Shown here piece by piece: positions 1-7,865 of a DNA stretch of 40,128 nt; the stretch's first letter is position 1, and every line of letters begins with the position of its first letter. The stretch is from Mesorhizobium sp. LNHC252B00 (GTDB taxonomy: Bacteria; Pseudomonadota; Alphaproteobacteria; Rhizobiales; Rhizobiaceae). The notes under the pieces were generated by a model. That model was given only the letters and a program-made list of their open reading frames with translations. It searched no databases and was not told the DNA's origin. Made by a program: the position numbers and the translations under genes. Where the stretch lies: contig NZ_AYWO01000012.1 of the NCBI RefSeq assembly GCF_000502955.1, forward strand, positions 109,059-149,186, written 5' to 3'.

Positions 1-19
1 CGAAAGCCGAGGCGACATC

Positions 20-70
20 CGATCTCCCCCCTTGCGGGGGAGATGATGTCCGGCAGGACAGAGGGGGGTG
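20..70. repeat. Rhizobial-type intergenic hairpin element
   Basis: The perfect inverted repeat ATCTCCCCC (22-30) / GGGGGAGAT (36-44) is followed by a second small hairpin, GTCC-GGCA-GGAC (48-59), and a run of Gs. The same ATCTCCCCC/GGGGGAGAT core recurs twice at 36044-36191 and in a decayed form near 40040, so this is one member of a dispersed intergenic family rather than a gene-specific terminator. It lies upstream of the aminomutase gene and may separate it from whatever precedes the window. Confidence 0.6.
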
Positions 71-172
71 TGAAGGATCGCGGCGCTGACAATCTGCGGC
101 AAAGCATGTGGTTGACCTCACCAGCCATCCGCCCGATAGGTCCGCTCCAAGCATACCACCCGAGAAACCCCG

Positions 173-1282
173 ATGCCGTCAGACACTAAACTCCACCCCG
201 CGCCCGCCGCCGCCGACGCCGCCTGGCAGGCGGACGTCCGCGCCGGTGTCCGCCACGTCCGCGATCTCGCCTCCCTGCCGCTGTCGTCGGCCGAGCGTGC
301 GGCGGCTCAAGCGGCTGCGGCGAACCACAAGGTGCGCGTTCCCAAAGCCTATCTCGACCTGATCGACTGGAACGATCCCGCCGATCCGATCCGGGCGCAG
401 GTCATCCCCTCGCCCGACGAATTGATGGAGCAGGACGGCGAGCTCGACGATCCGATCGCCGACCATGAATTCAGCCCGGTGCCGCGGCTGACGCATCGCC
501 ATGCCGATCGGGTGCTGTTGTTCCCGACCTATCAATGCGCGGTCTATTGCCGGTTCTGCTTCCGCAAGGAATCGCTGACCGCGATCGGCAGGGGTTATAC
601 GCGCGAGGCGTTGGAGCCGGCGCTGGCCTATATATCAGACCATCCCGAAATCCGCGAGGTGATCCTGACTGGCGGCGATCCGCTCTCGCTGCCGGACAAG
701 GCGCTGGCCGAAATCTTCGCGCGCATCGAGGCGATCCCGCATGTGCGGCTGTTGCGCATCCACACGCGCGTGCCGGTGGCACTGCCATCGCGCATCACGC
801 CGGGGCTGGTTGCCGCCCTGCAGGGCCGGCTGATGGTCACAATCGTCACCCATTTCAACCACGCGCGTGAGATCACGCCCGCGACCGAGACAGCCTGCCG
901 GACGATGCGCCACGCGGGTTTCGTGCTGCTCAACCAGAGCGTTCTGCTCAAGGGCGTCAACGACACGATCGAGGTGCTGGAAGAGCTCTGCCGCGAGCTG
1001 ATGTATCGGCTCGGCGTCAAACCCTATTACCTGCACCACGGCGACCTCGCGCGCGGCATGGCGCACAGGCGCACGATGATTGCGCAGGGCCAGGCGCTGG
1101 CCGCGGCATTGCGCGCGCGGCTGTCGGGCATCTGCAACCCCGTCTATGTGCTCGACCTGCCGGAAGGCGGCGGCAAGGTGCCGATCGGGCCTTGTTATGT
1201 CGAGGGGCGGGACGGGGAGAGCTGGCGGTTGCGTGGGCTCGATGGCGAGGTGAGGGGGTACACGGAGGTGGTTGGCGAGTAG
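173..1282 (+). CDS. Lysine 2,3-aminomutase family radical SAM protein (KamA/EpmB type)
   Basis: This radical SAM, PLP-dependent enzyme is expected to interconvert L-lysine and beta-lysine in the cytoplasm. It has 369 residues. The SAM [4Fe-4S] cysteines are C122, C126 and C129 (CAVYCRFC), and a GGDP motif lies at 167-170. The PLP lysine is K335 in EGGGK. D291 (GDLARG) and D328 (VLDLPEGGGK) match the two aspartates that hold the substrate amino group in clostridial KamA. E. coli EpmB, as I recall it, lacks the second one, so this protein looks closer to free-lysine mutases. It could still be the EF-P modification enzyme EpmB; efp or epmA, if nearby, would lie left of the window. The ATG has only a weak ribosome-binding site. 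The gene ends 2 bases from the end of the convergent phosphopantetheinyl transferase gene, which belongs to a peptide synthetase operon. Confidence 0.88.
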   Translation: MPSDTKLHPAPAAADAAWQADVRAGVRHVRDLASLPLSSAERAAAQAAAANHKVRVPKAYLDLIDWNDPADPIRAQVIPSPDELMEQDGELDDPIADHEFSPVPRLTHRHADRVLLFPTYQCAVYCRFCFRKESLTAIGRGYTREALEPALAYISDHPEIREVILTGGDPLSLPDKALAEIFARIEAIPHVRLLRIHTRVPVALPSRITPGLVAALQGRLMVTIVTHFNHAREITPATETACRTMRHAGFVLLNQSVLLKGVNDTIEVLEELCRELMYRLGVKPYYLHHGDLARGMAHRRTMIAQGQALAAALRARLSGICNPVYVLDLPEGGGKVPIGPCYVEGRDGESWRLRGLDGEVRGYTEVVGE

Positions 1283-1284
1283 CG

Positions 1285-1941
1285 CTAACGCGTCTCGACA
1301 AACGCCAGCACGACCACGCGCGGGGCAACGCAGTATGCGAGGCTGACCTTGCGGCCCGTCTTCGTCGTCGCTTGGCCTGCGTTGAGATCCACAGTGATAT
1401 CCTCATAGCCCAGCACCTCGCGATCGAGGGGATAGACGGCCTTGTAGACGGCTTCCTTGGCGCAAAAGAGGATGCGACCGGCAAGATGCCGGTCCGCTGC
1501 GTCCGTCCTATCGGCAGGGATTGTAACAAGTGCGAAGATCTCGTCCGGGAGCGGTTGCGCGGGCTCGACGTCGATGCCCAGCGAGGCGATATGGCCAATG
1601 GGCGCAACCGCCGCCACGGCCATGTCGTCGTCATGGGCCAGCGAGCCGGTGATCCCGTCGGGCCAGACCGGCGCGCCGGTTGGCGCGCGCGGGATGGCGA
1701 CGCCGTTCATGCCAAGCTCCGCCAGCAGTCCGTGCGCAATCCAGCGCGCCGCACCGCTGGCCCGCCGCATGGCCGGCTGGCGCGCCGGGATAGAGCGCGC
1801 CTCTTCGGGCAGCAGATGGCCCTCGTCGCCGTCGCGTATCACTCGGCATCCGACCCGGACGCCGATGGGCGCAAGGGCAAGGGCGATCATCGCCTGCAGC
1901 AGTGATGTTTGCGCCAGCGCGATTTCAGAGGACCGCGTCAC
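1285..1941 (-). CDS. 4'-phosphopantetheinyl transferase (EntD/Sfp superfamily)
   Basis: It transfers phosphopantetheine from CoA to the serine of carrier domains. The 218-residue length is typical for EntD-like enzymes. Family motifs in order are a GSLAH-type motif near residue 100, GIDVE with the magnesium-binding acidic residues near 120, and FCAKEAVYK near 160, with its conserved KEA. Its ATG overlaps the stop of the preceding acetyltransferase gene by 4 bases, so the two are translationally coupled. It is the last gene of the operon that begins with the peptide synthetase at 6531. The obvious substrate is therefore the carrier domain of that synthetase (S600), although it could also serve other synthetases in the cell. 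Confidence 0.9.
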   Translation of the reverse strand: MTRSSEIALAQTSLLQAMIALALAPIGVRVGCRVIRDGDEGHLLPEEARSIPARQPAMRRASGAARWIAHGLLAELGMNGVAIPRAPTGAPVWPDGITGSLAHDDDMAVAAVAPIGHIASLGIDVEPAQPLPDEIFALVTIPADRTDAADRHLAGRILFCAKEAVYKAVYPLDREVLGYEDITVDLNAGQATTKTGRKVSLAYCVAPRVVVLAFVETR

Positions 1942-2441
1942 GATCGTTCGTCTGTGCCCGACAGGACCAGATCGGCGATCATTTCGCCGTCCTCGTCGAG
2001 CCCTTCTTCGACGAAGCCGGCGCTGCGATAAAGGTTTCGTGCAGCTTCATTGTCCGGTTCGTAGCAGATCGAAACGTGGCTGATGTGGCCGAGCCCAATG
2101 ATTTCGTCCAGCACTTCGCGCAACGCGGCCTTGCCATAGCCTCTGCCCTGAGAGGCGCGGTCGATCATGAAGCGGTAGATGCGCGCCTCGTCGTCATTCC
2201 GCGGTGCATCGTACATGAGGAAACCGACGACACGATCGCCGGCCATTATGACGCGTGGCTGCGCGTCTTCGTCCGCTTCGGCTTCGTCGAGCGAGTCCGC
2301 ATTGCTGGCGACGAAGTCGATCTGCTCCGGGGCGAGTTCCAGGGCCGCGACCAGGGCCCGGTTGGCCCCGGTCACGGAAACGAGACGGATGTCTGCGCTC
2401 TTCAAGCCGATGCCTTTTTCAAGCCGATGCCTTGGAGCCAT
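1938..2441 (-). CDS. GNAT family N-acetyltransferase (polyamine/diamine acetyltransferase-like)
   Basis: A 167-residue acetyl-CoA-dependent N-acetyltransferase. The acetyl-CoA loop is visible as QGRGYGKAAL near residue 98, preceded by the beta-strand RIYRFMIDRAS and followed by the NEAARNLYRSAGF helix and strand typical of SpeG/Bltd-like enzymes. It overlaps the synthetase gene upstream by 23 bases and the transferase gene downstream by 4 bases. The ATG at 2441 lies inside the synthetase gene. A 17-bp tandem duplication (2401-2434) covers this junction, so the true start could be an internal TTG giving a protein beginning LKSADIRLV. In this operon a role in acetylating the amino-rich product or its precursor (self-protection or tailoring) is plausible but inferred. 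Confidence 0.85.
   Translation of the reverse strand: MAPRHRLEKGIGLKSADIRLVSVTGANRALVAALELAPEQIDFVASNADSLDEAEADEDAQPRVIMAGDRVVGFLMYDAPRNDDEARIYRFMIDRASQGRGYGKAALREVLDEIIGLGHISHVSICYEPDNEAARNLYRSAGFVEEGLDEDGEMIADLVLSGTDERS
2401..2434. repeat. 17-bp tandem duplication at a gene junction
   Basis: Two adjacent 17-bp units, 2401-2417 and 2418-2434, differ only at the last base. The unit nearer the synthetase carries its stop codon; the other lies in the 5' end of the acetyltransferase frame. Because 17 is not a multiple of three, the duplication shifts the frame upstream of the acetyltransferase and probably created the present 23-base overlap. Confidence 0.8.
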
Positions 2442-5400
2442 CGTCGGTGACCGGCTCGACGAAGCGATGCAGCTTGGCCGGGTTGCCGCGCCAAATGGAA
2501 TTGGGCTCCAGCTCTTCGCCCTTCATCACGAAGGAATCGACGTCGACCACCGAGCCTTCGCCCATCACCACGCCATAGTGGACAAAAGCGGAAGGACCGA
2601 GCGTGCAGCCCTTGCCGATGCGGATGAAGTCGGACTTGAACGCGCCTTCTTCCAGCGAATGGGCCTGGATGACGCAGCCCTCGTTGAGGGTGGCGTCGTC
2701 GCCGATCTCCACCAGCGAGCGCTCGGTCAAATTGCTGCCGCCGTCATAGACACGGCTGCCGACCTTGACGCCCAGCAGGCGCAGGATGACCGGCCGGAAC
2801 GGCGTGCCGGCGAACAGGCGCACTATCGGCGAATCCGCGAGCTTCCAGTGGCGTTCGTGGCGCCAGAACGCGACGTCGTAGATCGTCGTCATCTGCGGCT
2901 TCAGCCTGCCAAAACCAAGGCTCGCCCGCTCGACCAGGATGTAGAACGGAATAGTGATCGCCGAGGTCAAAAGCACGGCGGCGAAGAGCGCGACCTCCGC
3001 CCATTCAGTGTAGTAGTTCAGGGCTCGATCCCAGATCGCCAGCGTGGCGAACAGCATGACCCACTGCGTTGCCACGAATAGAAGGATCGTCACCAGATTG
3101 TGGCGGTTCTTCAGGGGGATGCGCTGGCGCCGGTCGGCCTCGTCGACGCCGGCGATGAGTTCCTTGTCGCGGTTCACCATGCGCGGGATCTCAAACGCAG
3201 GCGAACCGAGAAGCCCGACATTCTCGCGCAACGGTCCGTCGATGGGGATCATCACTTTGGTGCCGAGCAGCACATTGTCGCCCGTGCGTCCGTCCGGCGG
3301 GTAGTAGATGTTGTTGCCGAGGTAGTTGCGTTCGCCGATCCGCGTCTGCTCGAGCCGGAAAGCCGAGGCGGACTTGTGCATGTTGATCATGAACAGCCCG
3401 TCCGACACCATGGTCTCGGTGCCGATCTCGCACAGAAGCGGGTTTTCGTGCTGCTGGTTGCTGCCGAAGTTGGAGCCGGTCTGCACCACCTTGTTGAGAT
3501 TCCAGCCGATGGCCCTGATATAGTGCACGATTGCCGAGCTGTCGCCGAACAGCAGGCCAAGCACGCGGGAATTGCTCGAGAATTCGGCGACGGTCTGCAG
3601 CCAGTAGCGGAAGCCATACAGCGTGTAGGTTTGGCCTGGCTTCAGGATCAGGTTCGTCAGGCGCGGCACCAGCGTCGCTGTCAGAAAAGCCACGGCGATG
3701 TAGCCGAACAGCGTGACCGTGGTGCCGATCGCGACGATGCCGATCGTCTCCTGATAGTCGTCGCCGACATTCTCCCAGTAGCTGTGGAACAGCAGCGGCA
3801 AAGGGGTGACGATAGCAAACAGCCCGATCAGCTGAACCGCTTCGAAGAGGAAGCGCCGGATGTTAGAAGGATCGACATTGCGCACCTTGCAATAGTCCGC
3901 CGTGGTCGGCACGGCCGGCGATCCATGCCAGCGTTCGCCGTCCGGTATGCTCTGCCCGCGGTGCAGCGAGGATGAATGGCCGAGCTGGGCGCCATCCCCG
4001 ATCCTGGTGTCGATGTCGAGCGTGGAGCCGACGCCCACGAAGGCATCGCGACCGATGGTCAGCGGCCCGGTATGGATATAGCCGGACTGGGCTCGATAGC
4101 CGAGGACCATGGATTCCTTGCGCAGAATGGTGTTGGCGCCGATGGAAACGAGATCGGTGCAGACGGGCACGGATTTCGATTCGATGACGGCGTTTTTCCC
4201 GAGTTTGGTGCCGAGAAGCTGCAGATAGAAGCTGTAGAGCGGGCTGCCCCGGAACAGCACGACGGGTGCGGTGCGGATCAATGTCTTGACGACCCAGAAG
4301 CGGAAGTAGCGCACGCCCCAGATCGGAAACGCCTCGGCCTTCCAGCGGCCGATGAGAACCCATTTGGCGACGACGGCAAAGCCCGACATGCCGAAGAACA
4401 CACCGGCCGAGAGCGCCACGCAGCGCAGGTACAGCTGCAGCGGATCGTCGAGCGCGTCGTACATCCAGGTGAGGCCGCCATTGATCGCCCACAGGGCGAC
4501 ATAGCTGTAGAGCCCGTAGAACAGCAGCTGTGCGGCGCCGCAGGTCCAGTAGGCAAAATTCGATGCCCGGCGGGTGAGGACCGGCTCATTGGTGGCCGTG
4601 GTCATTTCCTCCGCAACGCGGAGATGCCGCGCCAGGCGCGCCACGGTCGGATAGAGATAGATGTCGCGCATCGAGGCCGTCGCCCATTCCTTCCTGGTGC
4701 GCACGCGCGCGCAGAAATGGGCCATCAGCAGCGAGTTGGCGCCGAGATCGTCGAAGAAATTGTCCTCGACGGACACCGCGTCGAATTTAAGCACCGCGGC
4801 CAGCGCGTCGGCCAGGAAACGCTCGTCGTCATTGCCGGGCGCCACCATCGCGCGATCGGCCGAAAGCCGGATGCTTGTCGGTTTTGGCAGCTGGCGCAGG
4901 TCCACCTTGTTGGAGACCGTCATCGGGATCGCAGGCAGCTCCTCCAGGTAGGACGGCACCATGTAATCCGGCAGCCGCCGCTTCATCGTCTGGGCGAGAT
5001 CCGAGCGGGAAATCGCCGCTACGCCGGCCTTTGGCGCGTAATAGGCGACGAGTTCGACGCGGCCGGGCTCGATCTCCCAGGTGGTGACGGCGGCCTGCGC
5101 GATCTCGGGCTGGTCGAGCAGCACCGCCTCGATCTCGCCAAGCTCGATGCGGTAGCCACGGATCTTCACCTGGGTGTCGATGCGCCCGGCATATTCGATT
5201 TCGCCGCTATCGTTGATCCGGCCAAGATCGCCCGTCCGGTAGATGCGCTTCGACGGGTTGTTCGGCAGGCCGACGAAATCGGCGATGAATTTTTGTTCGG
5301 TAAGGTCCGGCCTGTTGAGATAGCCGACCGCGAGCCCGATGCCGGCGATCCCGATCTCGCCCAGTTCGCCGGGCTCGGCGAGCTGCGGCAGCGAAGCGTC

Positions 5401-6531
5401 AAGAATGACGATCGAATAGGTCGGCAGCGGCGCGCCTATGGTGACGGGGCTGTCCGGCGTCAGCGCACCCATGGTTGCGGTGACGGTCGCCTCGGTGGGG
5501 CCATAGGTGTTGAGGATCTGCCGTCCCGGCTTCGACCAGCGCACCACCAGATTGTGCGGGCAGGCCTCGCCGCCGACCAGCAGCGTGCGCAGGCTGGGCA
5601 CGTCCGATGTCATCGACGACAGAAGCGTCGGGCTGCAGGCCATGCAGGTGATGTCGTGGTGGCGCAGGAAATCGGCGAGTTCCTCGCCCACCAGGGGCAT
5701 CTGGCCAGGTGCCGGCACGACCGTCGCGCCGGCGACGAACGGCACCCAGATCTCTTCGGAAGAAAAGTCGAAGGCGATGGTCATGCCCTGATAGATGCGA
5801 TCGCCCGGCCGGTAGCCGTAGGAGGCGGCGGCGACGCGGATGAAATTGACGAAGCTCTGGTGCTTGATAACGACGCCCTTGGGCCGGCCGGTGGTGCCGG
5901 ACGTGTAGAGGATGTAGCAGGTGTCGTCCGAGGTCTTGGCATGCGGCTTCAGCGGCGCGTCGGACTGTTTGGAGATTTCGGCAGCCGCGCTGTCGATCAG
6001 CAGATGCGGAACCGGCAATTGGCCGGCGCGCGACGCATAGGCGGCGATGGTGACGATCAGGCTCACGTTGGCGTCTTCGATGATGAGCGTCATGCGCTCT
6101 TCGGGAAATGCCGTGGCCAGCGGCACGAAGGCGGCACCCGCCTTCACCACCGCGAGAAGTGCGACATAGGTCTCCGCCGAGCGGTCAAGGATGAGCCCGA
6201 CCCGGTCGCCCGGCCGTACGCCGCGTTTGACCAGCAGGCGGGCGAACTGGTTGGCCCGCCTGTCCAGTTCCTGATAGGTCCAGGCCCGCCCGTCGGAAAT
6301 CACCGCCGGCAAGGCGGCGAATGTCTGCGCGAGCTGTTCGAAGACCGTGTCGAGCCGCTCCCCGGGCAGGCCCTGCCGGGCAAAGTCGGCGCCCGTCAGG
6401 ATCTGCCCGCGCGAGACTGTCGCGGGGGCCGTTCTGGCGTGTGCATCGACGCTTGTCAGTTCAGCTTCGGGCGGGCTGCCCGGTCTTGCTACGTCCAGTC
6501 CGGCGATATCGGCACCGTAATCCATGTCCAT
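2419..6531 (-). CDS. Pls/PosA-family single-module non-ribosomal peptide synthetase
   Basis: A 1370-residue membrane synthetase with the layout of epsilon-poly-lysine synthetase. The adenylation domain spans about 60-550, with YILYTSGTTGRPKG at 207-219, NTYGPTE at 341-347, YRTGDL at 431-436 and NKVDL at 541-545. A carrier domain follows, with phosphopantetheine serine S600 in LGANS. Then come hydrophobic segments near 660-770, 895-960 and 1145-1200, interleaved with soluble parts rich in hexapeptide (left-handed beta-helix) repeats near 773-875, 1025-1110 and 1250-1350. There is no ordinary condensation or thioesterase domain. By eye the specificity residues are D255 F256 E259 A298 L318 G320 T342 V350 T351 K542; glutamate at the third place is typical of basic substrates. 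The first ATG of an ATGGACATG pair after AGGACGAG was taken as start; the open frame runs 13 codons further. It heads an operon with the GNAT and carrier-activating genes. Confidence 0.92.
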   Translation of the reverse strand: MDMDYGADIAGLDVARPGSPPEAELTSVDAHARTAPATVSRGQILTGADFARQGLPGERLDTVFEQLAQTFAALPAVISDGRAWTYQELDRRANQFARLLVKRGVRPGDRVGLILDRSAETYVALLAVVKAGAAFVPLATAFPEERMTLIIEDANVSLIVTIAAYASRAGQLPVPHLLIDSAAAEISKQSDAPLKPHAKTSDDTCYILYTSGTTGRPKGVVIKHQSFVNFIRVAAASYGYRPGDRIYQGMTIAFDFSSEEIWVPFVAGATVVPAPGQMPLVGEELADFLRHHDITCMACSPTLLSSMTSDVPSLRTLLVGGEACPHNLVVRWSKPGRQILNTYGPTEATVTATMGALTPDSPVTIGAPLPTYSIVILDASLPQLAEPGELGEIGIAGIGLAVGYLNRPDLTEQKFIADFVGLPNNPSKRIYRTGDLGRINDSGEIEYAGRIDTQVKIRGYRIELGEIEAVLLDQPEIAQAAVTTWEIEPGRVELVAYYAPKAGVAAISRSDLAQTMKRRLPDYMVPSYLEELPAIPMTVSNKVDLRQLPKPTSIRLSADRAMVAPGNDDERFLADALAAVLKFDAVSVEDNFFDDLGANSLLMAHFCARVRTRKEWATASMRDIYLYPTVARLARHLRVAEEMTTATNEPVLTRRASNFAYWTCGAAQLLFYGLYSYVALWAINGGLTWMYDALDDPLQLYLRCVALSAGVFFGMSGFAVVAKWVLIGRWKAEAFPIWGVRYFRFWVVKTLIRTAPVVLFRGSPLYSFYLQLLGTKLGKNAVIESKSVPVCTDLVSIGANTILRKESMVLGYRAQSGYIHTGPLTIGRDAFVGVGSTLDIDTRIGDGAQLGHSSSLHRGQSIPDGERWHGSPAVPTTADYCKVRNVDPSNIRRFLFEAVQLIGLFAIVTPLPLLFHSYWENVGDDYQETIGIVAIGTTVTLFGYIAVAFLTATLVPRLTNLILKPGQTYTLYGFRYWLQTVAEFSSNSRVLGLLFGDSSAIVHYIRAIGWNLNKVVQTGSNFGSNQQHENPLLCEIGTETMVSDGLFMINMHKSASAFRLEQTRIGERNYLGNNIYYPPDGRTGDNVLLGTKVMIPIDGPLRENVGLLGSPAFEIPRMVNRDKELIAGVDEADRRQRIPLKNRHNLVTILLFVATQWVMLFATLAIWDRALNYYTEWAEVALFAAVLLTSAITIPFYILVERASLGFGRLKPQMTTIYDVAFWRHERHWKLADSPIVRLFAGTPFRPVILRLLGVKVGSRVYDGGSNLTERSLVEIGDDATLNEGCVIQAHSLEEGAFKSDFIRIGKGCTLGPSAFVHYGVVMGEGSVVDVDSFVMKGEELEPNSIWRGNPAKLHRFVEPVTDDGSKASA

Positions 6532-6727
6532 GCTTTCTCGTCCTGGTCGGCAAACGCCCGGCGCGGCCATTTTCCGGCCGCCGCGGCAGGCTTATGCCAT
6601 CCGATTTTTTCGCCAGTTTTTCCGAACTGTTGAAATTTGTTTCTGGAGTGTGTCTGCGCTTGCTGGGGACTATCGGCCGCTGCGCGATCTTGTCCGTCGG
6701 GCGCCGGCGTCGCCCGAGCGTTTTTCT

Positions 6728-6752
6728 GGAACCAGCCTTGAGGCGCTGCATT
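6728..6752 (+). promoter_or_regulatory. Possible EcfG-type (general stress) promoter upstream of the BA14K-like gene
   Basis: GGAAC at 6728-6732 is followed after 16 bases by CATT at 6749-6752, one mismatch from the rhizobial EcfG/RpoE2 consensus GGAAC-N16/17-CGTT. It sits about 28 bases upstream of the GTG start. This is a short motif found by eye and may be chance. Confidence 0.3.
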
Positions 6753-6780
6753 TTATTAGCAGCGGCTCAAGGAGCTTGGC

Positions 6781-7404
6781 GTGAAAGCGGTGTTGGGACT
6801 GGTCTGCGGTTTCGTGTTGACGCTTGCGGTCTTCGGCAGCGGGCTGGGGTTCGCAGCCTGGCTGCTAGCCGCGAAGTCGCCGCGCCAGGCATCGGCCACC
6901 GTCAGCGTGGCGGAACTGTGGACCAAAAAAGCGCGGCCGGTGAACAAGGCGGACCAGAGCCTCGAGCGTCTGCCGGCCGAACAGTCCGCACCGGCGGACG
7001 TCCCCGCCAAGCCGCAGCCGCAGGAAGCGAAACCCGATCCGACCATGACTGGCACCGTCGCGCCCGTCGCGCCCGACGCGGCCGAACTGCCGCCGCCGCA
7101 TCTCGCCTGGTGCTCCAGCCGCTACCGTTCGTACCGGGCCGACGACAACAGCTACATGTCCTATAGCGGGCAGCAACGCCCCTGCATCTCGCCCTATCTC
7201 GTCGTGGCCGATCGCACCGCCCAGCCAGGCGAGGGCTATGGCGGCGAAAACGGCACAGGATTGGGCGTCTACGCAACCGATGACGGCGGCGCCGAGCTTT
7301 CCGCCGACCATGTCGACTATTGCTTCAGCCGCTACCGCTCCTACCGGCCGGAAGACAACAGCTACCAGCCATACTCCGGCGGACCGAGGCGGCAATGCCA
7401 GTAG
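6781..7404 (+). CDS. Secreted or membrane-anchored protein with two BA14K-like motifs
   Basis: A 207-residue protein starting at GTG after CAAGGAGC. Residues 1-30 form a hydrophobic signal or anchor helix. A proline/alanine-rich linker follows to about residue 105. Two copies of a module then occur: WCSSRYRSY...PC from about residue 110 and YCFSRYRSY...QC from about residue 180. Each has paired cysteines around RYRSY, like the BA14K domain of the Brucella lectin-like immunoreactive protein. BA14K proteins usually carry one such motif. Its role is unknown; a periplasmic or surface function is inferred. It is transcribed divergently from the peptide synthetase, with 249 bases between them, so shared control is possible. 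Confidence 0.78.
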   Translation: MKAVLGLVCGFVLTLAVFGSGLGFAAWLLAAKSPRQASATVSVAELWTKKARPVNKADQSLERLPAEQSAPADVPAKPQPQEAKPDPTMTGTVAPVAPDAAELPPPHLAWCSSRYRSYRADDNSYMSYSGQQRPCISPYLVVADRTAQPGEGYGGENGTGLGVYATDDGGAELSADHVDYCFSRYRSYRPEDNSYQPYSGGPRRQCQ

Positions 7405-7470
7405 GCGTGGCCAGTGGGATCGCGGGCCCGCGCGCCAAAGGCCATTGCTCGATCCCATTATGCAATTTTC

Positions 7471-7495
7471 GGATCGTTCGGATCGGCACAACGTT
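7471..7495 (+). promoter_or_regulatory. Possible EcfG-type promoter upstream of the DUF2934 gene
   Basis: GGATC (7471-7475), 16 bases, then CGTT (7492-7495): one mismatch from GGAAC-N16/17-CGTT. It lies 28 bases upstream of the ATG at 7524, a sensible position for a promoter. Small DUF2934 genes in rhizobia are plausible general-stress genes, which adds weak support. Confidence 0.4.
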
Positions 7496-7523
7496 TATCC
7501 CTGACCCAAGGAGGACCTGAGAC

Positions 7524-7865
7524 ATGGACCACGACCGGAACGACAGGATACGTGAGCGCGCATACCAGATCTGGGAACGAGAAGGCAGGATGCAGGGTGA
7601 TCCCGAGCGGCACTGGCTCCAGGCCGAGGCCGAGATCGACCGCGAGGCAGCGCTGCCGCTGACCGCGGGCGATGCCGCGCCCGGCGAGATCGCCAGCACC
7701 GACGTGCTGGAAGTCGAGGCGCTGGCGGTGCGCACCGGCATATCGGGCGACGAGGCACAGGAACTGATCGACAGGCTTGGCCACGACCGCGCCGCCGTCG
7801 AACAAGCCGCGCGCATCCTGAGCGCCAAAAGGGGACGAAATCCTGGTGAGGGGCAGGCGAAATGA
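7524..7865 (+). CDS. DUF2934 domain protein
   Basis: A 113-residue soluble protein. The N-terminus carries the DUF2934 signature RIRERAYQIWEREG with RHWLQAEAEID just after it (residues about 6-38). The C-terminal half (about 50-100) is a helical stretch containing RTGISGDEAQELIDRLG, which looks like a small helix-turn-helix or KTSC-like fold, although I cannot name it. It starts after the strong site AAGGAGG. Its stop overlaps the start of the next gene (ATGA), so the two are coupled. Molecular function is unknown. A decayed second copy of this gene pair is at about 12436-12802. Confidence 0.85.
   Translation: MDHDRNDRIRERAYQIWEREGRMQGDPERHWLQAEAEIDREAALPLTAGDAAPGEIASTDVLEVEALAVRTGISGDEAQELIDRLGHDRAAVEQAARILSAKRGRNPGEGQAK

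Noticed and set aside
3976..6633. An 885-codon open frame on the plus strand opposite the peptide synthetase gene
   Set aside because: It is a mirror frame of the real synthetase on the other strand: rich in Arg, Asp, His and Gly, with no domain, and high GC explains the lack of stops.
7415..7457. 8-bp inverted repeat TGGGATCG/CGATCCCA after the BA14K-like gene
   Set aside because: The 27-base loop and absence of a T-run make it a poor terminator; it may be chance.
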